49,423 nt of DNA from CAZBBC01 sp964489835 (GCA_964489835.1 CAZBBC010000020.1:1-49423); one strand, 5' to 3'. Counted from the first letter of the stretch, positions 1-9,263 are shown. The notes: generated from the sequence alone by a model not told the origin. Made by a program: numbers and translations.

Positions 1-43
1 ATTTTTAATTCTAAATTATTAATTGCCTTTTATCTGTGATCTA

Positions 44-118
44 TTATAATATTACTCTCTTTATTCCATCTTTTATTTTGTCAACATTAAAATTGATCAA
101 CAGTCCTACTCTGATCAT
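44..118 (-). pseudogene. C-terminal remnant of a GxxExxY-type gene
   Basis: A 24-codon frame ends at TAA (44-46) and reads like the tail of GxxExxY (PD-(D/E)XK-related) proteins: RVGLLINFNVDKIKDGIKR. Upstream in the same frame is a TGA (119-121), so nothing more of the gene is present. The remnant overlaps the stop codon of the upstream coiled-coil gene. The frame and the roughly 43 bp after its stop are matched at 37652-37806, so the two sites share an ancestor. The family assignment rests on recalled tail sequence only. Confidence 0.5.
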
Positions 119-945
119 TCAGATTCGGTTTGATTATCGAAATCAATATCCATACGCAATTTATTCTCTAATGAATCAACATTAATTTCTATAATAGTCT
201 CCAGAGAGTCCAATACCAGCATGGCTCTACCGGCCGCCTGGTGGGTGATGATCTTTAATTCTAAAAGATTTTTATGCAGTTTCTCATCTTTGTGAAGTGC
301 TTCTACCCGGGTTTTTAATTGAAGAAGATTTTTTTTTAGTTTTTCTTCCATATTATCTATCCAAATAATCCGATTTTCAATCCCAAGTTTTTTTAAGACT
401 TCTTCCCGTTCAAGTTCCGGTCTCATGCGGCTATCAATGATCACATTTAAATCCTCATCGACACGGTAGGTAACTGCCGGTTCCCTTGGGAAAATTATTT
501 TCTTTTCTTTTAGTTGCTCCTCAAATTCGTAAACTTTGTTTAGTCGATCATTTAGTTCAACCCACTTTTCCGGTTCCGGTTCTATGTGAAGTAAAGGTTC
601 TTCTTCATGTGCTATTGGCGCGGCTATTTCAATCAATGATTCTGCCTCTTTCAGAGTTAATGTATCCTTAGCATTGCTTAGATTTATTATCGCCGAGGCC
701 ATCTGTTCAACCTTTTCAGGATCAACTTCTTTTTCTCTGACTTTTGCTTTGAACAGATCATATTTTAGAGCAAGATCCTGCTTTTCCTGCTCCTGAGCGA
801 CAAGCGCCATCAGTTTTTCACCCATGAGATCAATATAAAATTCAATCCCATCCACCGGTACTTTTTTTACAAACCAGTAGCTGCCGACAGCTATCAGCAA
901 TCCAAGACTTAAAATTAATCCAAAATTAAGATTCTTTAGTTTCAT
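115..945 (-). CDS. Membrane-anchored coiled-coil protein of unknown function
   Basis: I do not recognise this 276-residue protein. It starts with a short basic stretch and one hydrophobic segment (about residues 8-26), which makes it a likely inner-membrane anchor or uncleaved signal. The rest is highly charged, rich in Glu, Lys and Leu, and looks mostly helical, with probable coiled coils around residues 50-110 and 195-260. No catalytic motif is visible. A periplasmic or cytoplasmic scaffold role is possible but not shown. The Shine-Dalgarno sequence is weak (AAAGAA). It is followed on the same strand by a GxxExxY tail overlapping its stop codon. Confidence 0.7.
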   Translation of the reverse strand: MKLKNLNFGLILSLGLLIAVGSYWFVKKVPVDGIEFYIDLMGEKLMALVAQEQEKQDLALKYDLFKAKVREKEVDPEKVEQMASAIINLSNAKDTLTLKEAESLIEIAAPIAHEEEPLLHIEPEPEKWVELNDRLNKVYEFEEQLKEKKIIFPREPAVTYRVDEDLNVIIDSRMRPELEREEVLKKLGIENRIIWIDNMEEKLKKNLLQLKTRVEALHKDEKLHKNLLELKIITHQAAGRAMLVLDSLETIIEINVDSLENKLRMDIDFDNQTESE

Positions 946-1249
946 ATCATTTAATTCTTTCTAACCTGAAGGATGAATTATGAATGTAAAAACGTAAAAA
1001 AATTACTATTTGTTTCATAGCATGGTAACTTTTTATCAAAGAGTTTTTCAACCAACGTGCAGATCTACACCCTCGACAGATCCTATCACTCCGAATTGAT
1101 CTCACCACTCCCCCGCCCCCTTTCCTAAGGGGGAGTTAAATAATTGATTTCATAGAAGTTAATCAATCTGACCTTAAGATTTGTAAATAATTCAGGATAG
1201 CTGTTTCATTTATAAAACAATCAAGGTTTGATAACATAATTTTAAATGC
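946..1249. other. Spacer with one CCCCC/GGGGG inverted repeat
   Basis: No gene is seen in these 304 bases. The only structure is the inverted repeat ACTCCCCC...GGGGGAGT at 1107-1136. It belongs to the same dispersed family as the copies near 7901-7929 and 49359-49387. It could act as a weak terminator for neither flanking gene in particular, since both are transcribed from the minus strand and no T-run follows. Confidence 0.6.
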
Positions 1250-1834
1250 CTAAAGATTTAGAAAATCCTTTTGCTGCAATGGCTGCCAGATTTTCGTCAC
1301 CCTGGACAGAGCAGACAGTGCAAGCACATGGCAAATCTGTCCACCGGCGATCATCTGTCTTATTTCCGCATAAGTAAACGTATCAACACTGATATCCTCA
1401 CCGGCATCGAGGGAGGGATTTTTAGTTTTCTCCACACCCAGCGCCAGCCAATGATGGCAAAGATTAGTGTGGAATGCCGGATTTGGCTCTACCGATCCTA
1501 AATACATCCATTCTCCGCCTGTATAGCCGGTTTCTTCTTCGAGCTCCCTGATCGCTGCAGATTTTGATTCCTCACCTTTGTCAATGAGTCCTCCCGGAAT
1601 TTCCGGAATGATCTTCGCCACACCAAATCTGTATTGGTTGACAATGACCACCTTGTTATCCTTTGTTATGGGAACTACATTGACCCAATCCTCCGTTTCT
1701 AAAACTAATCGTTCGAGTGCTTGTTTTGTTCGCGGATTTTCCACCAGATCCCAGCGGACACGAAAAAGTTTCAGATCAACATCTTGTTTTGAATCAATTT
1801 TTTTCCAGTGTTTAAGACCATCTTTCTGTTGCAT
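1250..1834 (-). CDS. NUDIX hydrolase, ADP-ribose pyrophosphatase-like
   Basis: This 194-residue cytoplasmic protein contains a complete Nudix box, GX5EX7REUXEEXGU, at about residues 81-103 (GGLIDKGEE followed by AAIRELEEETGY). That box binds the divalent metals that cleave nucleoside diphosphates linked to another group. Length and the context VVIVNQYRFGV before the box resemble ADP-ribose/ADP-sugar pyrophosphatases, but the substrate cannot be read from the sequence. The ATG is preceded by AAGG about 12 bases upstream. It stands alone, with a long repeat-rich spacer upstream. Confidence 0.9.
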   Translation of the reverse strand: MQQKDGLKHWKKIDSKQDVDLKLFRVRWDLVENPRTKQALERLVLETEDWVNVVPITKDNKVVIVNQYRFGVAKIIPEIPGGLIDKGEESKSAAIRELEEETGYTGGEWMYLGSVEPNPAFHTNLCHHWLALGVEKTKNPSLDAGEDISVDTFTYAEIRQMIAGGQICHVLALSALSRVTKIWQPLQQKDFLNL

Positions 1835-2070
1835 CTTATAATGATACCTTTGCTTAAAAAGTTTTTCCCGTTATGGTTAAATAATAATAGCCTACATTGA
1901 AAAGGTATGAAACTTTCGGGTTAAATAATAGATTACTTTACACTCATCCGGTATTTAATCATTTTATTCCAATATTCCGTTGATTCATCAAAAAATCATT
2001 GGTTTGAGTAGACAAAATAATTATGTTTCTGATGAATAGTCTCAGAGGGTTAAGGGCATAATCCAATAAT

Positions 2071-2147
2071 CATATCCTCGTAGAGGATATATTATTGTAA
2101 TAACATGCATAAACTAATACCCCATCCTCGTAGAGGATGCATTATTG
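2071..2147. repeat. Two CCTCGTAGAGG palindromes
   Basis: Two copies of an ATCCTCGTAGAGGAT-type palindrome lie 51 bases apart (2074-2088 and 2125-2139), each followed by a related ATTATTG extension. Arms CCTC/GAGG surround a three-base GTA centre. The same core appears in the opposite sense at 2501-2575, and with other arms at 37892-37904. Confidence 0.75.
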
Positions 2148-2173
2148 GTGGTATTTAAGATGGAATATCGATA

Positions 2174-2410
2174 GTGTCCGGTTAAAATTAATTTTCCTCA
2201 ACTAATAATTAAAAAACTCATCCCCAAACCTGCGTCTAAGCCGCATTTTCAACCTTCTCTTGAAAAGAGAAGGGGCTCCCTAAAGTCCCTATCTGTCCAA
2301 GAGAGGGATTTAGGGTGAGTTCTTTAACTCAAGTCCTTATGTCTTTAAAATACTTAATTCGTTTATTATTCCGGTTATATTCAATGACGAAGTAAGTTTT
2401 GACTGGACAC
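2174..2410. mobile_element. MITE-like element, copy 1
   Basis: The element begins GTGTCCGGTTAAAA and ends TTTTGACTGGACAC, near-perfect 14 bp terminal inverted repeats. The middle carries two hairpin-like blocks, one built on CTTCTCTTGAAAAGAGAAG and one on a CCCT...AGAGAGGG pair. The whole middle matches the reverse complement of 28722-28936. There is no coding capacity, so it would have been moved in trans. The left flank is TA and the right flank TC, so a TA target duplication as made by the IS630/Tc1 group is possible but degraded here. Confidence 0.7.
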
Positions 2411-2500
2411 TCATGAAAGAATATAATGAAAAATATTTATTTTAATTTTTTGATTAAATTCCAAAAAACATGTCGGCGCTTTTATAATATCCGCAATTAT

Positions 2501-2575
2501 GAATCCTCTACGAGGATTATATGTTTTTGGATAACGTTTTTTTTCTACAAAAATATAACCTCTACGAGGTTAATA
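2501..2575. repeat. Two CCTCTACGAGG palindromes
   Basis: Two palindromes, AATCCTCTACGAGGATT (about 2502-2518) and TAACCTCTACGAGGTTA (about 2556-2572), lie 53 bases apart. The second is preceded by TTTTCTACAAAAATATAA, a leader I associate with similar intergenic repeats in other FCB genomes (recalled, not checked). They are in inverted orientation relative to the pair at 2071-2147, with the MITE-like element in between. Confidence 0.75.
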
Positions 2576-2739
2576 AGCTTATTCGTTCTAACAGTATGAA
2601 AGGGAAACGAATGAATCTTTAAAGAATATAATCTTTGTGATATTAACACCAAAGACATCTATATTTACGATTCAATCACTTACATTCGTTGATTTTATAA
2701 TAATGGGTGAGATGCTCCTAAATTATAAGGAAATAAACC

Positions 2740-5106
2740 ATGATAAAGCGAGTGAGTTTACTGATTATTTTTTTGAGTATTAAAACATGTTTTGCTGCCA
2801 ATGGAATAAAGGGAATCATTCTGGATAAAAATACCCAACTGCCTCTTACCAGCGTCAATATTCTAGTCGATGGCACACCCAAAGGTGCAGCAAGTGATCA
2901 GAATGGTCATTTTAAAATTTTGGATCTATCGCCTGGTAGTTATAACCTAAAATTCATGTTTATAGGCTACCGGACGGTTTTGAAATCAAATGTGATTATC
3001 GCTCCTCAAAGAATGACTGAAATGGTGATTGAGATGGAAGAAGATATTTTAGAATCGGAAGTAATCGAGGCCGCCGCTAGTTATTTTGATAAGCCTAAGG
3101 AGGCAGTTGTAAGCACACGTAGTATGGATTTCGAAGAAATCCGGCGCTCCCCGGGTGCGTTAGTGGATATTCAACGTGTAGTGCAGGTCTTACCGGCGGT
3201 TGTATCAGGCACTGACCAAAATAATGAGATTATAATTCGCGGTGGTATCCCGGGCGAAAATTTATTTCTGATGGATAATATCGAAATACCAAATCCCAAT
3301 CATTTTGGGGAGCAAGGTACCGGTGGCGGACCAATAAATATGTTAAATACTTATATGGTCCGAAAAGTTGATTTTTATGCCGGCGCTTTTGCGGCAAAAT
3401 ATGGTGACAAAGCATCTTCTGTGATGGATATTTTTCTCCGGGATGGCACCGATGAAAAATTTCGTGGTGAAGGCTATATCGGTATGGCCGGAGCCGGACT
3501 TCTTTTTGAAGGGCCGATTCGTGAATTTAATGGCAACTATGCTATCTCCGCCAGGAAGAGTTTTTTAGATTTAATCATTAGTTCGATGGGTCTCTCTGCC
3601 ATACCTAAATATTATAATTTGCAGGGAAAAATGACCATTGATATCAATCCAAAAAATAGAATCAACATCAATGCCATCTACGGCAATGATCAAATTACTA
3701 TCGAGAATGAAGGTACCGGCGGTTATTCACGTGGTGCTGAAAATGTCAATTACAACGGTGATCAATATGCCATTGGTGCCACTTTAAAAACTTTCTGGTC
3801 AAATAATATGTACTCCAATACAACTATCTCCGATGTCCACAACAATTGGGATATAGATGTATACCGGACAGAGACACAGAAAACCTATGTATGGAATAAG
3901 TCACAGGAATCGGAAACGACCCTGAAAACAGATTTCGTTTTTCAGTTGGATAAACAGATAGAGTTGAATTGGGGAGGATCATATAAATATATAAGCTTTA
4001 ATCATGATATTTGGGCAGAAGCGGACACTATTTTCTGGTTTTCAGGACCTGAGGATGTGCAACCCGATAGTATATTCCGCACTTATCCCCCCTTTAACAA
4101 TAAAAATAATATCCGTTCATTTAAAACAGCCATGTATGCGCAAATTTCATATGAATTGCTAAAGAAATTTCACCTGACAGCCGGATTGCGTTATGACTAT
4201 TTTGAATATAACAATTTTAATTCTCTAAGCCCACGCTTAGGTTTTACTTATATGATGAACCCGAAAACCAATATAAATGTTGCCTATGGTATACATAACC
4301 AGGCACCGGCTTATGTCCAATTAACCGCGAATCAAAAAAATACTATTTTAACCAGCAAATATACTGATCAATTTGTTATCGGAATCGAAGAATTGTTCAG
4401 AGAGGATATAAAAGTTTCACTCGAGGCCTATTATAAAAAATATCATGATGTTCCTGTCTCACGCAGCAGCACCACACCTGATCCGCTGGATAATTATGAG
4501 GGTGAGATGCTGAATTTGGGTAGCGGATATGCACGTGGTATTGAATTTTTCTTTCAGAAAAAACTGATCAAAAATTTTTCTGCTATTATAAGTTATGCTT
4601 ACTCGGTCTCAAAAGCCAAAGATCTTCGCTATAATGTTGATTATAATTGGGATTATGATTTTCGAAATGTATTTACATTTATTGGTGGCTATAAATTTGA
4701 ATTAAAAAATACCCATTGGTATCCACCAATAAAAACAAAATGGTGGTATTATGCGACCCTATGGTTACCTTTTATGCCGACAGATGAAGTGGAATTAAGT
4801 ACAAAATTCAGATATCTTGGTGGAAGACCATACACATCGCCCACCTACTATCCGCAACATCAACGCTGGTTTCTTGAGGAACAACAGCAGATAAATTCCC
4901 TCCGGTACCCTGGATACCATCGCCTGGACCTGCGTATTGACAGAAGAATACATATGGAGAGTTTTAATATGGTATTTTATCTTGATTTCATGAATTTATA
5001 TAACCGGCATAATATATGGGAATATCAGCATAATGATGACGGAACCATAGAAGACATTCTGCAGTTTGAGGTTTTTCCGGTCTATGGTTTTAGTATTGAG
5101 TTTTAA
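2740..5106 (+). CDS. TonB-dependent outer-membrane receptor
   Basis: This is a 788-residue outer-membrane receptor. After a signal peptide ending near CFA-AN (about residue 19) comes a carboxypeptidase-regulatory-like beta-sandwich (about 22-105), starting IKGIILDKNTQLPLTSVNI. A plug domain follows (about 120-225, with IIRGGIPGENLFLMDNIEI), then a beta-barrel that ends in Phe, as outer-membrane barrels do. It is shorter than SusC proteins (about 1000 residues) and no SusD partner is nearby, so I would not call it a glycan importer on this evidence. Siderophore, vitamin or peptide ligands are equally possible. AAGGA sits 8 bases before the ATG. It is the only large plus-strand gene in the window. 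Confidence 0.92.
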   Translation: MIKRVSLLIIFLSIKTCFAANGIKGIILDKNTQLPLTSVNILVDGTPKGAASDQNGHFKILDLSPGSYNLKFMFIGYRTVLKSNVIIAPQRMTEMVIEMEEDILESEVIEAAASYFDKPKEAVVSTRSMDFEEIRRSPGALVDIQRVVQVLPAVVSGTDQNNEIIIRGGIPGENLFLMDNIEIPNPNHFGEQGTGGGPINMLNTYMVRKVDFYAGAFAAKYGDKASSVMDIFLRDGTDEKFRGEGYIGMAGAGLLFEGPIREFNGNYAISARKSFLDLIISSMGLSAIPKYYNLQGKMTIDINPKNRININAIYGNDQITIENEGTGGYSRGAENVNYNGDQYAIGATLKTFWSNNMYSNTTISDVHNNWDIDVYRTETQKTYVWNKSQESETTLKTDFVFQLDKQIELNWGGSYKYISFNHDIWAEADTIFWFSGPEDVQPDSIFRTYPPFNNKNNIRSFKTAMYAQISYELLKKFHLTAGLRYDYFEYNNFNSLSPRLGFTYMMNPKTNINVAYGIHNQAPAYVQLTANQKNTILTSKYTDQFVIGIEELFREDIKVSLEAYYKKYHDVPVSRSSTTPDPLDNYEGEMLNLGSGYARGIEFFFQKKLIKNFSAIISYAYSVSKAKDLRYNVDYNWDYDFRNVFTFIGGYKFELKNTHWYPPIKTKWWYYATLWLPFMPTDEVELSTKFRYLGGRPYTSPTYYPQHQRWFLEEQQQINSLRYPGYHRLDLRIDRRIHMESFNMVFYLDFMNLYNRHNIWEYQHNDDGTIEDILQFEVFPVYGFSIEF

Positions 5107-5136
5107 TAAAAAAATGAATGATCCCACCATATAGAA

Positions 5137-5175
5137 GTGAGAAGTGAGAGGTAAGAAGTAAGAAGTAAGAAGTAT
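5137..5175. repeat. Short direct repeat of AGAAGTA units
   Basis: A run of seven-base units (AGAAGTG, AGAAGTA and variants) fills the gap between two convergent genes, the TonB receptor and the TPR lipoprotein. It looks like slippage-generated low-complexity DNA. No clear terminator hairpin was seen in this 89-base gap. Confidence 0.65.
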
Positions 5176-5195
5176 AAATTATGGATTTGAAATTA

Positions 5196-6647
5196 TTAAT
5201 CGATCGCTTTTAAACGGATTAACTGTTGTTCTGCCCGTTGGCGTATAATCACATAGACGATACCAACCAACCCATTGTATTTAAGAACTTCTTCAAATTT
5301 TTCAATCGCAGACTCTTTTTCACCTTTCGCCTGATAGGCCAAAGCTAGCCGATATTGATTGTAAGGATCTTCGAGGTTACTCTGTTTGAGCTCGGTGATA
5401 GCCCTATCGTAGTCTTGTTCAGCAAGAGCGATAATGCCTGAGAGTGAATGATTATAAGTCATCAGTATAGGATTATCATTATTTTTCAGAACTTCGTTCA
5501 ATTCGCTGGCATATTCTTTGGCCTTTTTTATCTCGCCTCTTTCTACCATCAGTCGTGTTGAATTATAAAGATATCTCCGTTGGAAATTTTTCCTCAGGTC
5601 ATTAGAAAAATTTGAACTGTCTATTATTTTATTGGCAAGAATCAGTTTCTCCCGGGAATCATCTAATTTACCAAATTCGAGCAAAACCACCGCTTTCAGG
5701 AACTGGTTTTGAACAATGGCAACCGTATCGGAGATACTCGCTGCAAGGGTATCCAGTTTATCAATTTCAGTCAATCCGGTTTCGAAATCACCTTCCGCAA
5801 TATAAACAACCGCACAACCTAGAATCGCCGTTGTGCGTTGGGCATCATTGCTGGCAATCCTGGATAAGCGTTGGAGTTGATTTCTGGCTTTGTTGTACTC
5901 ACGGAGATATATCAGATTAGAAGCGATACCGAAATGAGATGGGGCGAAATTCGGGTCCATTTCCAGCGCTTTTTCATAGGTCTCAATTGAAACCTCAAAC
6001 TCACCCATCTTTAAAAGAAGTTCGGCGTAGGAATCATAGGGGTTGGGATCATCAGGATTGAGTTTAATATATTTTTTAAAAGATTCTTCTGCCGCAGGAT
6101 AGTTATTCATATATCGGTAAGCATAACCAATAAGATTATAGGAATTTGGATGATTCGGGTTGTTTTGTATAGCTCTTTTAAAATAAACAATAGCTTTCTC
6201 AAATTCATGTTGCTCGGAATAATAACTTCCTAAAAAATTCAGCGCATGTTCATCATTAGGATAATTCTCGACCAATGCCTGTAGATAGGCTTCTTGCTTT
6301 TTACCATATCCATAAATGCTGGCATCAAAGGCCAGAATGCATAATCTTTCGCCTTCCGACACCTTGTCAATCAGGGATTTCGCCTTTGCGATTCCCGCCA
6401 GTTGCGATTGCTTTGAAGTTTGAGTAAAAGCCAGATATAAATACGCAAGTGCAAAATCCGGATCTTTTGAGATAGCTTTTTCTAAATACGGCTGAGCTTC
6501 TTGATAGCGTATTTTTTCGATCAAATCACGTCCGGTAATAAAATCTTGTAAAGCCTCTTCACTGGAAGTTGTGACAGGGATCTTATCAATCTCACAACCA
6601 ACTAAAAAGATTAATCCACTGAATAATAATGTAATTGCCCATCTCAT
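5196..6647 (-). CDS. TPR-repeat lipoprotein
   Basis: The protein has 483 residues. The N-terminus carries a lipoprotein signal with lipobox LVGC (Cys 18), so the mature protein is probably anchored in the inner or outer membrane. Tetratricopeptide repeats run through most of the length. They are clearest at about residues 130-260, where units such as NPNHPNSYNLIGYAYRYM and DPNFAPSHFGIASNLIYL repeat every 34 residues, and return near 400-470. TPR proteins bind other proteins, and no enzymatic motif is seen. The ATG has a good GAGG at 8 bases. It is convergent with the TonB receptor gene, and no functional link is evident. Confidence 0.88.
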   Translation of the reverse strand: MRWAITLLFSGLIFLVGCEIDKIPVTTSSEEALQDFITGRDLIEKIRYQEAQPYLEKAISKDPDFALAYLYLAFTQTSKQSQLAGIAKAKSLIDKVSEGERLCILAFDASIYGYGKKQEAYLQALVENYPNDEHALNFLGSYYSEQHEFEKAIVYFKRAIQNNPNHPNSYNLIGYAYRYMNNYPAAEESFKKYIKLNPDDPNPYDSYAELLLKMGEFEVSIETYEKALEMDPNFAPSHFGIASNLIYLREYNKARNQLQRLSRIASNDAQRTTAILGCAVVYIAEGDFETGLTEIDKLDTLAASISDTVAIVQNQFLKAVVLLEFGKLDDSREKLILANKIIDSSNFSNDLRKNFQRRYLYNSTRLMVERGEIKKAKEYASELNEVLKNNDNPILMTYNHSLSGIIALAEQDYDRAITELKQSNLEDPYNQYRLALAYQAKGEKESAIEKFEEVLKYNGLVGIVYVIIRQRAEQQLIRLKAID

Positions 6648-6936
6648 ATTTTAATCCTCAAATCTCTCCTGATATCTATATACATATAAGAAAATAAAAA
6701 ATTAACCTCACATAACCCATTCCCGGATCAATTCCTAAAGTGTTTACTATTATAAAAATATTACAATGAATGTTCACATTAATTCAACCATTACTTTACG
6801 TAACAATTTACTAAAAGATTCAAAAATTTGAAGAAGTATAATTCTTTTCTACTATTCGAATCCCTGAATATTTTAAGGATCATTTCGTTCCTGTTCAAGC
6901 CGGACAGATTTATTTGCTATTCAGTCGTTTCCTTTC

Positions 6937-7686
6937 TCAGATCAAAGATTTTATGAGCAATGCTACTCCTGATAACAAAGAAAAAAGGAGTACCGCTGGT
7001 CTGATAAATCCGCGGTCAAGAATTTTTGTCGTATATCTTGATAAAATTATTCCTGCAAATATTCCCGGCAACAATAGTAACGAGAGGAATAGCTCGGTGA
7101 CACCAAAGCGGTCAATCATCACTAGCATTATCAGTGAAATTATGGTGCCGATTACAAAAATACTGGACAAGGTGCCGCGCAATGCCGGTCCGTTCAAATA
7201 TTGATATATGAGCGCTATCGGCGGTCCGCCGATGGCAGAGCTAGTACTCATCAATCCGGAGAGTGTACCGGTTCCAAGGAGATTTCTTGTGCTCAACTGC
7301 AATCTCAGACCTGTCAGGTTTAGAATAACTGCTATGATTATCATCGTCGCAAATAAAAGTGAAAGATAATCCTCCGGCACAATCGTTAAGAGTAAGGCTC
7401 CCAGGCTTGATCCTATGAGTCGTCCGCTAACCACCCATTGAATACCCTTGAATTGGATGGCATGATAGTCACGATAAGACATAAAGATTGTCAGGACAAG
7501 GGCAGCTAATAATAGTGGACCCGGTAAATATCTCTGATCCACTATGGCCAGCAACGGCACAGCAATAAATCCAAGTCCCAAGCCAACAGAACCCTGCAAT
7601 GTTGCACCTGCGGTAGTAATTAAAACAGCAATAACTACCGAAAGGGGTGTAAGCGCTAAATCCATTAAAAATTCAGCAGAGTTCAT
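6937..7686 (-). CDS. TauE/SafE (DUF81) family membrane permease
   Basis: The protein is very hydrophobic, with about eight membrane segments in two related halves. It shows the family pattern of an early glycine-rich helix (GATLQGSVGLGLGFIAVPLL) and a second similar segment (GLMSTSSAIGGPPIALI). TauE/SafE proteins export sulfite, sulfoacetate or related organic anions; the substrate here is unknown. I chose the ATG at 7684-7686 (MNSAEFLMDL, 249 residues), which matches the usual family length. The frame stays open to 7758 with GTG and ATG options, and one of these (7743) has GGAG 11 bases upstream, so the start is uncertain by up to 24 codons. Confidence 0.85.
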   Translation of the reverse strand: MNSAEFLMDLALTPLSVVIAVLITTAGATLQGSVGLGLGFIAVPLLAIVDQRYLPGPLLLAALVLTIFMSYRDYHAIQFKGIQWVVSGRLIGSSLGALLLTIVPEDYLSLLFATMIIIAVILNLTGLRLQLSTRNLLGTGTLSGLMSTSSAIGGPPIALIYQYLNGPALRGTLSSIFVIGTIISLIMLVMIDRFGVTELFLSLLLLPGIFAGIILSRYTTKILDRGFIRPAVLLFSLLSGVALLIKSLI

Positions 7687-7900
7687 TGTTCGTATATCCG
7701 CATAATATTCATAAAACAGCTCAAGGCAGCAAACAATACTCATCTTCCATTCTGTCACTCCGTCCGCCAGCAGTGCAGTTCTTCAGTATTTAGGTAACAA
7801 ATAAAGATTATCATAATGAGTCGAAATTATCTCCCCCCGCCAGTGGGCGGATCTTCGACCTTAGAAAAGGGGAATGTAGATCTTAGCCCTAATAAATACA

Positions 7901-7929
7901 ACCCCCTACTCCCCTTTATTAAGGGGGAA
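7901..7929. repeat. CCCCCTA...AAGGGGG dispersed repeat
   Basis: CCCCCTACTCCCC is followed by TTTATTAAGGGGGAA. The arrangement matches the reverse complement of 49359-49387 and resembles 1107-1136. Just upstream, at about 7835-7875, is a CCGCCAGTGGGCGG palindrome. These sit in the 290-base gap upstream of the permease start. Confidence 0.6.
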
Positions 7930-7976
7930 CTATATCATCGGCTCTTGTACCCTTTTTGTTAGAAATAATTATTCTA

Positions 7977-9185
7977 TTAATCAGGTACTACAATATCAAG
8001 CCATATCAACCGATGATCGGATGCCTCCCGGGCCAGCCGGTTTCCTTCCGAATTTTCAGATTCTGAGGGCCAGTAGACACCACCTTTGGTTACATCAATA
8101 TCTTTGCTGACTAGCAGGTAATCGATGCGTGTTCTAAAATCACGACCAAATTGAGCAGTTGATCGCTCCCAATAATCCGGCGGTCCTGCACTCCGCCCTT
8201 CCCAACCGCCATTACTTATCAACCACTTTTCGCTGTCTTTTATTTTTGGGTGCGTTATTAACTGTTCGATGGCAACCATCCCATCATAGCGGGAGTCACT
8301 TGTCAATGAGGCATTTAAATCACCGGTAATTATGAACGGATCTGCCGAAGTAAATCCACCAAATTTATTCTGATCATCATAAATAAAAGAATCATCGGCA
8401 AGATATTGAACCCAAAACTTTATTTCATCAAAATTCCGTCGACCATTTCTGTCCTCTTCTCCATCAAATACAGGCGGTGTGGGATGACAAATCAAAAGAT
8501 GAACCTTACTCTCTCTGATAAGAACAGGCACATCCCAGTGAGACTTACTGGAAAGGCGTAATATCTCTACGACCGCATCATTGTAAAAGTCTGAGGGGAT
8601 GTGATGACCGGTTAAATCTTTCCAAAGAAATTTCTGAAAGGTACGGATATGTACGGTATCGATAGGATACTTCGAAAAGAGTCCCATGGCATATTGACCG
8701 GGGTAGGTACCAAACCCATAAGAATCTCCCCCGTATTCCCTCGTCCCAAAATTCTTCTCACTTGCTGTAAGGCCATTATTGTCAAGATCCAGGCCGGTAA
8801 GAATGCCTGTATTGCAAGGGGCTGCATAAATATACCGGAAATCAATAGCAATTTCTCCCTGACTGAGATAGCTTTTCTGGAAGCGATGGGCGTTAGCTGT
8901 AAGATCTTTATTTACTGATGAATAATCGTGATCAATTTCCTCAATAATCAGAATATCGGGATTAGTCTGTTGAATGATCCTGGCCGCCGCCTGCAACTGC
9001 TTGTCAAGCCCTCTTCCATTGCTATCAATGTTTTTTAATTTTTGGGTAGACAATTCTTTGATATTAAATAAGGCGATACGAATATTTTGTTGAACCGGTT
9101 GGGTTTGACCACAATGAAGAGCGTTGATAGCCATCGGGAGTATCATTAAACAGAAATATAGTTTCGAATGAACCCTCTTGAACAT
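7977..9185 (-). CDS. Secreted endonuclease/exonuclease/phosphatase (EEP) fold hydrolase
   Basis: The protein has 402 residues with a signal sequence of about 23 residues, so it is exported; the LHC near the cleavage site is not a good lipobox. EEP signatures occur in order: RIALFNIKEL (metal/Asn site), ILIIEEIDH (metal-binding Glu), LLICHPTPP, FIITGDLNASL (catalytic Asp/Asn pair), RIDYLLVSKD and EASDHRLIWLDI (catalytic Asp-His). The family includes nucleases, inositol-phosphate phosphatases and sphingomyelinases, so the substrate is open. It is longer than the second EEP protein at 17390 and only distantly similar. AAAGGA lies 8 bases before the ATG. Confidence 0.88.
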   Translation of the reverse strand: MFKRVHSKLYFCLMILPMAINALHCGQTQPVQQNIRIALFNIKELSTQKLKNIDSNGRGLDKQLQAAARIIQQTNPDILIIEEIDHDYSSVNKDLTANAHRFQKSYLSQGEIAIDFRYIYAAPCNTGILTGLDLDNNGLTASEKNFGTREYGGDSYGFGTYPGQYAMGLFSKYPIDTVHIRTFQKFLWKDLTGHHIPSDFYNDAVVEILRLSSKSHWDVPVLIRESKVHLLICHPTPPVFDGEEDRNGRRNFDEIKFWVQYLADDSFIYDDQNKFGGFTSADPFIITGDLNASLTSDSRYDGMVAIEQLITHPKIKDSEKWLISNGGWEGRSAGPPDYWERSTAQFGRDFRTRIDYLLVSKDIDVTKGGVYWPSESENSEGNRLAREASDHRLIWLDIVVPD

Positions 9186-9263
9186 CCCATAATCCTTTCA
9201 ATTTTTATAAATTAATACCGTAGAGAAGCGTACGGTTGAAATCATATATGACTTACTATCGCG

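Larger units (their letters stand above)
1835..2739. other. Repeat-rich 0.9 kb spacer
   Basis: No gene is seen between the divergently transcribed NUDIX gene and the TonB-receptor gene. The spacer holds four small palindromes with a CGTAG/CTACG core (2071-2147 and 2501-2575). Between them lies a 237 bp MITE-like element (2174-2410). Promoters for both flanking genes must lie here, but I cannot point to convincing boxes. Confidence 0.7.

Noticed and set aside
2071..2575. Possible CRISPR-like array from repeated 15-17 bp palindromes
   Set aside because: Only four units, in two orientations, with a 237 bp element between the pairs and no constant repeat of CRISPR length or cas gene nearby.
2740..5106. 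SusC-type glycan importer for the locus
   Set aside because: It is about 200 residues shorter than SusC proteins, on the opposite strand, 5 kb away from the locus and without SusD, so only a generic TonB-dependent receptor is supported.
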